From Fragilaria crotonensis (taxonomy: Eukaryota; Bacillariophyta; Fragilariophyceae; Fragilariales; Fragilariaceae), in NCBI GenBank assembly GCA_022925895.1, contig JAKSYS010000724.1, positions 1-30,174 on the forward strand: a stretch of 30,174 nt of DNA. Direction: 5' to 3'. The notes under the pieces are model-generated. The model made no database searches, was not told the origin of the DNA, and saw only the letters and a program-made list of their open reading frames with translations. The translations under genes and the position numbers were made by a program. Below, piece by piece: positions 28,691 to 30,174 of the stretch; the first letter of the stretch is position 1; each line of letters opens with the position of its first letter.

Positions 28691-29640
28691 CAGTTGCGAC
28701 ATTGCCAAACGTCGCAGACGGAGCTCGGACATCAGGTGCATGACTCGCTGGAGGCCATTCCTTTCTGTCAAATTGCGTACGGTACGCATCTTCAGCTTGG
28801 CGACAAATATCTTGGAACGTCAATTTCTCGGCGACCATGTGAGCATGGGCGCCTGACTTTTCCTTGTATCCGATGTCGAGGAGCGCCTGGTCAAGCTTCT
28901 GCTTCGTCGAACGAAGAGGAAAGCGGAAGTCTTCGTTTCCGGCTCCTCCGGCCAAAAGGAAAGTCTTGAGCATCGTGAGCGTGAGGTTGTGGTCGTACTG
29001 ACCTGCCGTCGTGAGCTCACGTGCGTCCTTGCGATAATCGGCGGCGAGGGCTTCAAGGTTTTCGCCGGCGTACTGGGACGGGTGGCGAGCCTTGATTGCG
29101 GCCTTCAGGTCTTCGAAGCGCTCAATGGACGTCGACTGGATCGTCTTGATGAGCTGGAGCCAGACGACATGAAACGAGTCGTCGTCGTCCATTTTCTCTT
29201 TGATTTTGCTCATGAGAGCGGGATCGAGAGAAGAAAGGAGGAACTTGGTGGCGGCGAGGTCGTTCGACTTGTCGTACTTGTCGTAACGAAGAATCTGCTG
29301 GGAGCTGAGGGTCTTTGCTGTCGCGACGGTGTAACGAGAGTGACTCCTGACGACGTTCGTCATCACGGAGGAGCTTTCGGGATCGGGAGATAGGCGATGG
29401 TATCCATCCCACAATCGACGAGATGGTCCCAAACGGCGTTCTGGAAGTCGACGAGACTGCTCGCTTGGGTAAAGAGGTCGTCATGCCGGTACGACGAAAG
29501 TTGTACCCTTTGTGAGGCGGAGGCATGGACAGGGCGGAGTTGGTTTGGTGACGTGATGTCGTCGGCGGCGCTCGGATCGAGGCCGACCCAACCAGGAGCT
29601 GGCTTACCGCCAGTCCAAGCGGACCAATCATCCCTGAAAG
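28653..29640 (-). pseudogene. Copia Gag (nucleocapsid-type) main domain, frameshifted
   Basis: Two pieces in different frames. The first (about 29640-29390) reads DDWSAWTGGKPAPGW and ends NAVWDHLVDCGMDTIAYLP. The second (about 29390-28653) continues PESSSVMTNVVRSHSRYTV and includes KFLLSSLDPALMSKIKEKM, FEDLKAAIKARH and TLTMLKTFLLAGG, an arrangement like the UBN2/retrotran_gag domain of Copia elements. The two are joined by a single-base shift in a C-rich run (CTCCCGATCCCG). The true start codon of Gag could not be fixed, as upstream frames also shift near 29640. Confidence 0.8.
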
Positions 29641-29708
29641 GGAGACAATGTTGCCCATAATGGGCTTATCGGGCCTATCAGAGGCGACGATAGGGTCGGA
29701 GACAGGTG

Positions 29709-30029
29709 GCGTCGGGGACGCGGTGACGGTCAGAAGTTGGTGTCGGAGACGCCATCTCGGAGAGATGGAAGAAGGCGAGCTTGGAAAGGTCTTAGGAAAA
29801 GCACGGCGTGCTTTAGATAAAATAGGTAGCCTAGTTGGTAACTTAGGCGCTCGGAGAGACTTGCTTGTAGGTTGGAAACCGTAGAGTAGGGTCAACGGCG
29901 TTGACTTAGAGCTGCAGCGTAGACGATTGCGGAGCAATCGGGAATAGATCCTGGAAAGGATCAACTGAGTGTCCTTGGAAAGGAACAACAAATTCCTTTA
30001 GAGAGGAATTGGCTTGCCTGGAAGGAAGC
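29709..30029 (-). repeat. Array of about twelve short hairpins with GGN loops in the retrotransposon leader
   Basis: On the plus strand successive inverted repeats enclose three-base loops starting GG: 29709-29721 (GCGTC/GACGC, GGG), 29739-29753 (GGTGTC/GACGCC, GGA), 29752-29768 (CCATCTC/GAGATGG, GGA), 29777-29791 (one mismatch, GGA), 29798-29814 (AAAGCAC/GTGCTTT, GGC), 29830-29847 (bulged, GGT), 29891-29905 (GTCAAC/GTTGAC, GGC), 29924-29940 (CGATTGC/GCAATCG, GGA), 29947-29962 (GATCCT/AGGATC, GGAA), 29972-29984 (TCCTT/AAGGA, GGA), 29991-30010 (AATTCCT/AGGAATT, six-base loop) and 30012-30029 (bulged, GGA). In the element-sense RNA the loops read NCC. Stems differ in sequence while loops are kept. 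They occupy the region before gag. Confidence 0.8.
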
Positions 30030-30064
30030 GTGAGGGGTTAGCCTATAGATTGGGCAAAATAACC

Positions 30065-30174
30065 ACTTGAGACTATCACCGGAGATGATACTCTAATCGT
30101 AGAAAATAGTACGTAGTACCGTAGGAAAATTACTGTAGGAAGGTTTCACACAAAGTACGTTCTGAGAAATTATA
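30065..30174. repeat. Empty-site copy of the foldback insertion locus at the window end
   Basis: Bases 30065-30152 are identical to 12451-12538 (88 bp). Bases 30153-30174 match 14573-14594 with one difference (A for G at the first base). The two flanks of the foldback element are thus joined here with a single ACA, exactly as expected before insertion. The sequence then stops at the window edge. Confidence 0.95.

Larger units (their letters stand above)
23558..30064 (-). mobile_element. Copia-type LTR retrotransposon (CoDi-like), degenerate, LTRs not identified
   Basis: Element-sense order on the minus strand is leader, gag (CCHC knuckle), protease, integrase, reverse transcriptase, RNase H, polypurine tract. 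Integrase ahead of reverse transcriptase marks Ty1/Copia (Pseudoviridae) organisation. Zinc-knuckle, DSGA, HHCC, DD35E and YVDD motifs are all present. The two pol frames are long, but gag and the junctions contain single-base frameshifts (near 29390, 28675, 28441, 25425, 25300 and 25188). No sequence right of the polypurine tract is repeated at the leader end, so either the 5' LTR is missing or the right boundary at 30064 is a truncation or assembly join. Confidence 0.9.

Noticed and set aside
29122..29991. 289-codon minus frame covering the leader and Gag start
   Set aside because: Its first half translates the hairpin-rich leader and its second half is out of frame with the recognisable Gag residues, so it is not taken as a gene although a few codons may be used near the true start.
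23341..30064. Search for a pair of LTRs
   Set aside because: No sequence adjoining the polypurine tract was found again near the leader end, so LTR boundaries are not annotated.

Overview
The window looks like nuclear DNA from a diatom (Bacillariophyta), probably a pennate one. The signs are short GT-AG introns of roughly 50-100 bp, eukaryotic housekeeping genes packed on both strands, cysteine-rich membrane proteins of a type common in stramenopile genomes, and a Copia-type retrotransposon whose Gag and Pol resemble the diatom CoDi group. There is no bacterial gene organisation, CRISPR array or recognisable tRNA or rRNA gene. All assignments come from reading the sequence, without a database search.

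Bases 1-12200 form a gene-rich block. In order: a TraB/PrgY-family protein (+), a Cgi121/TPRKB-like KEOPS subunit (+), a coiled-coil protein of unknown function whose 3' end carries an out-of-frame tandem duplication (-), a SEC12/PREB-like WD40 exchange factor with a C-terminal membrane anchor (+), a two-exon cysteine-rich protein with an N-myristoylation signal (-), and a three-exon transmembrane RING-H2 protein (-). A 723-bp Harbinger-like MITE with a TTA target duplication lies at 9534-10256. Intergenic DNA is rich in short GTAC/AGTACT motifs.

Bases 12450-18300 are a zone of insertions and relics. A 2031-bp foldback element with long inverted arms (12539-14569) contains a nested 481-bp hAT-like MITE with a perfect 8-bp target duplication. 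Next come a decayed polyubiquitin gene (15267-15800) and an intact 735-aa hAT transposase gene (-).

Bases 18300-23500 have no convincing genes. They hold a satellite array of ten full 186-bp units plus a partial one, with hints of a five-unit higher-order period, and then featureless or decayed DNA ending in a G-quadruplex-prone GGGTTTGGGTGGG tract.

Bases 23558-30064 are a minus-strand Copia-type retrotransposon. Protease-integrase and reverse transcriptase-RNase H frames are long and keep their catalytic residues, but Gag and the Gag/Pol junctions are broken by single-base frameshifts. No LTR pair is visible. Its 5' leader carries about a dozen consecutive short hairpins with different stems but a nearly constant GGN loop (NCC in element sense), the most unusual structure in the window.

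The last 110 bp (30065-30174) repeat the two flanks of the foldback element joined at its target duplication: an empty-site version of that locus abutting the retrotransposon. This is either the other haplotype, a segmental duplication, or an assembly join.
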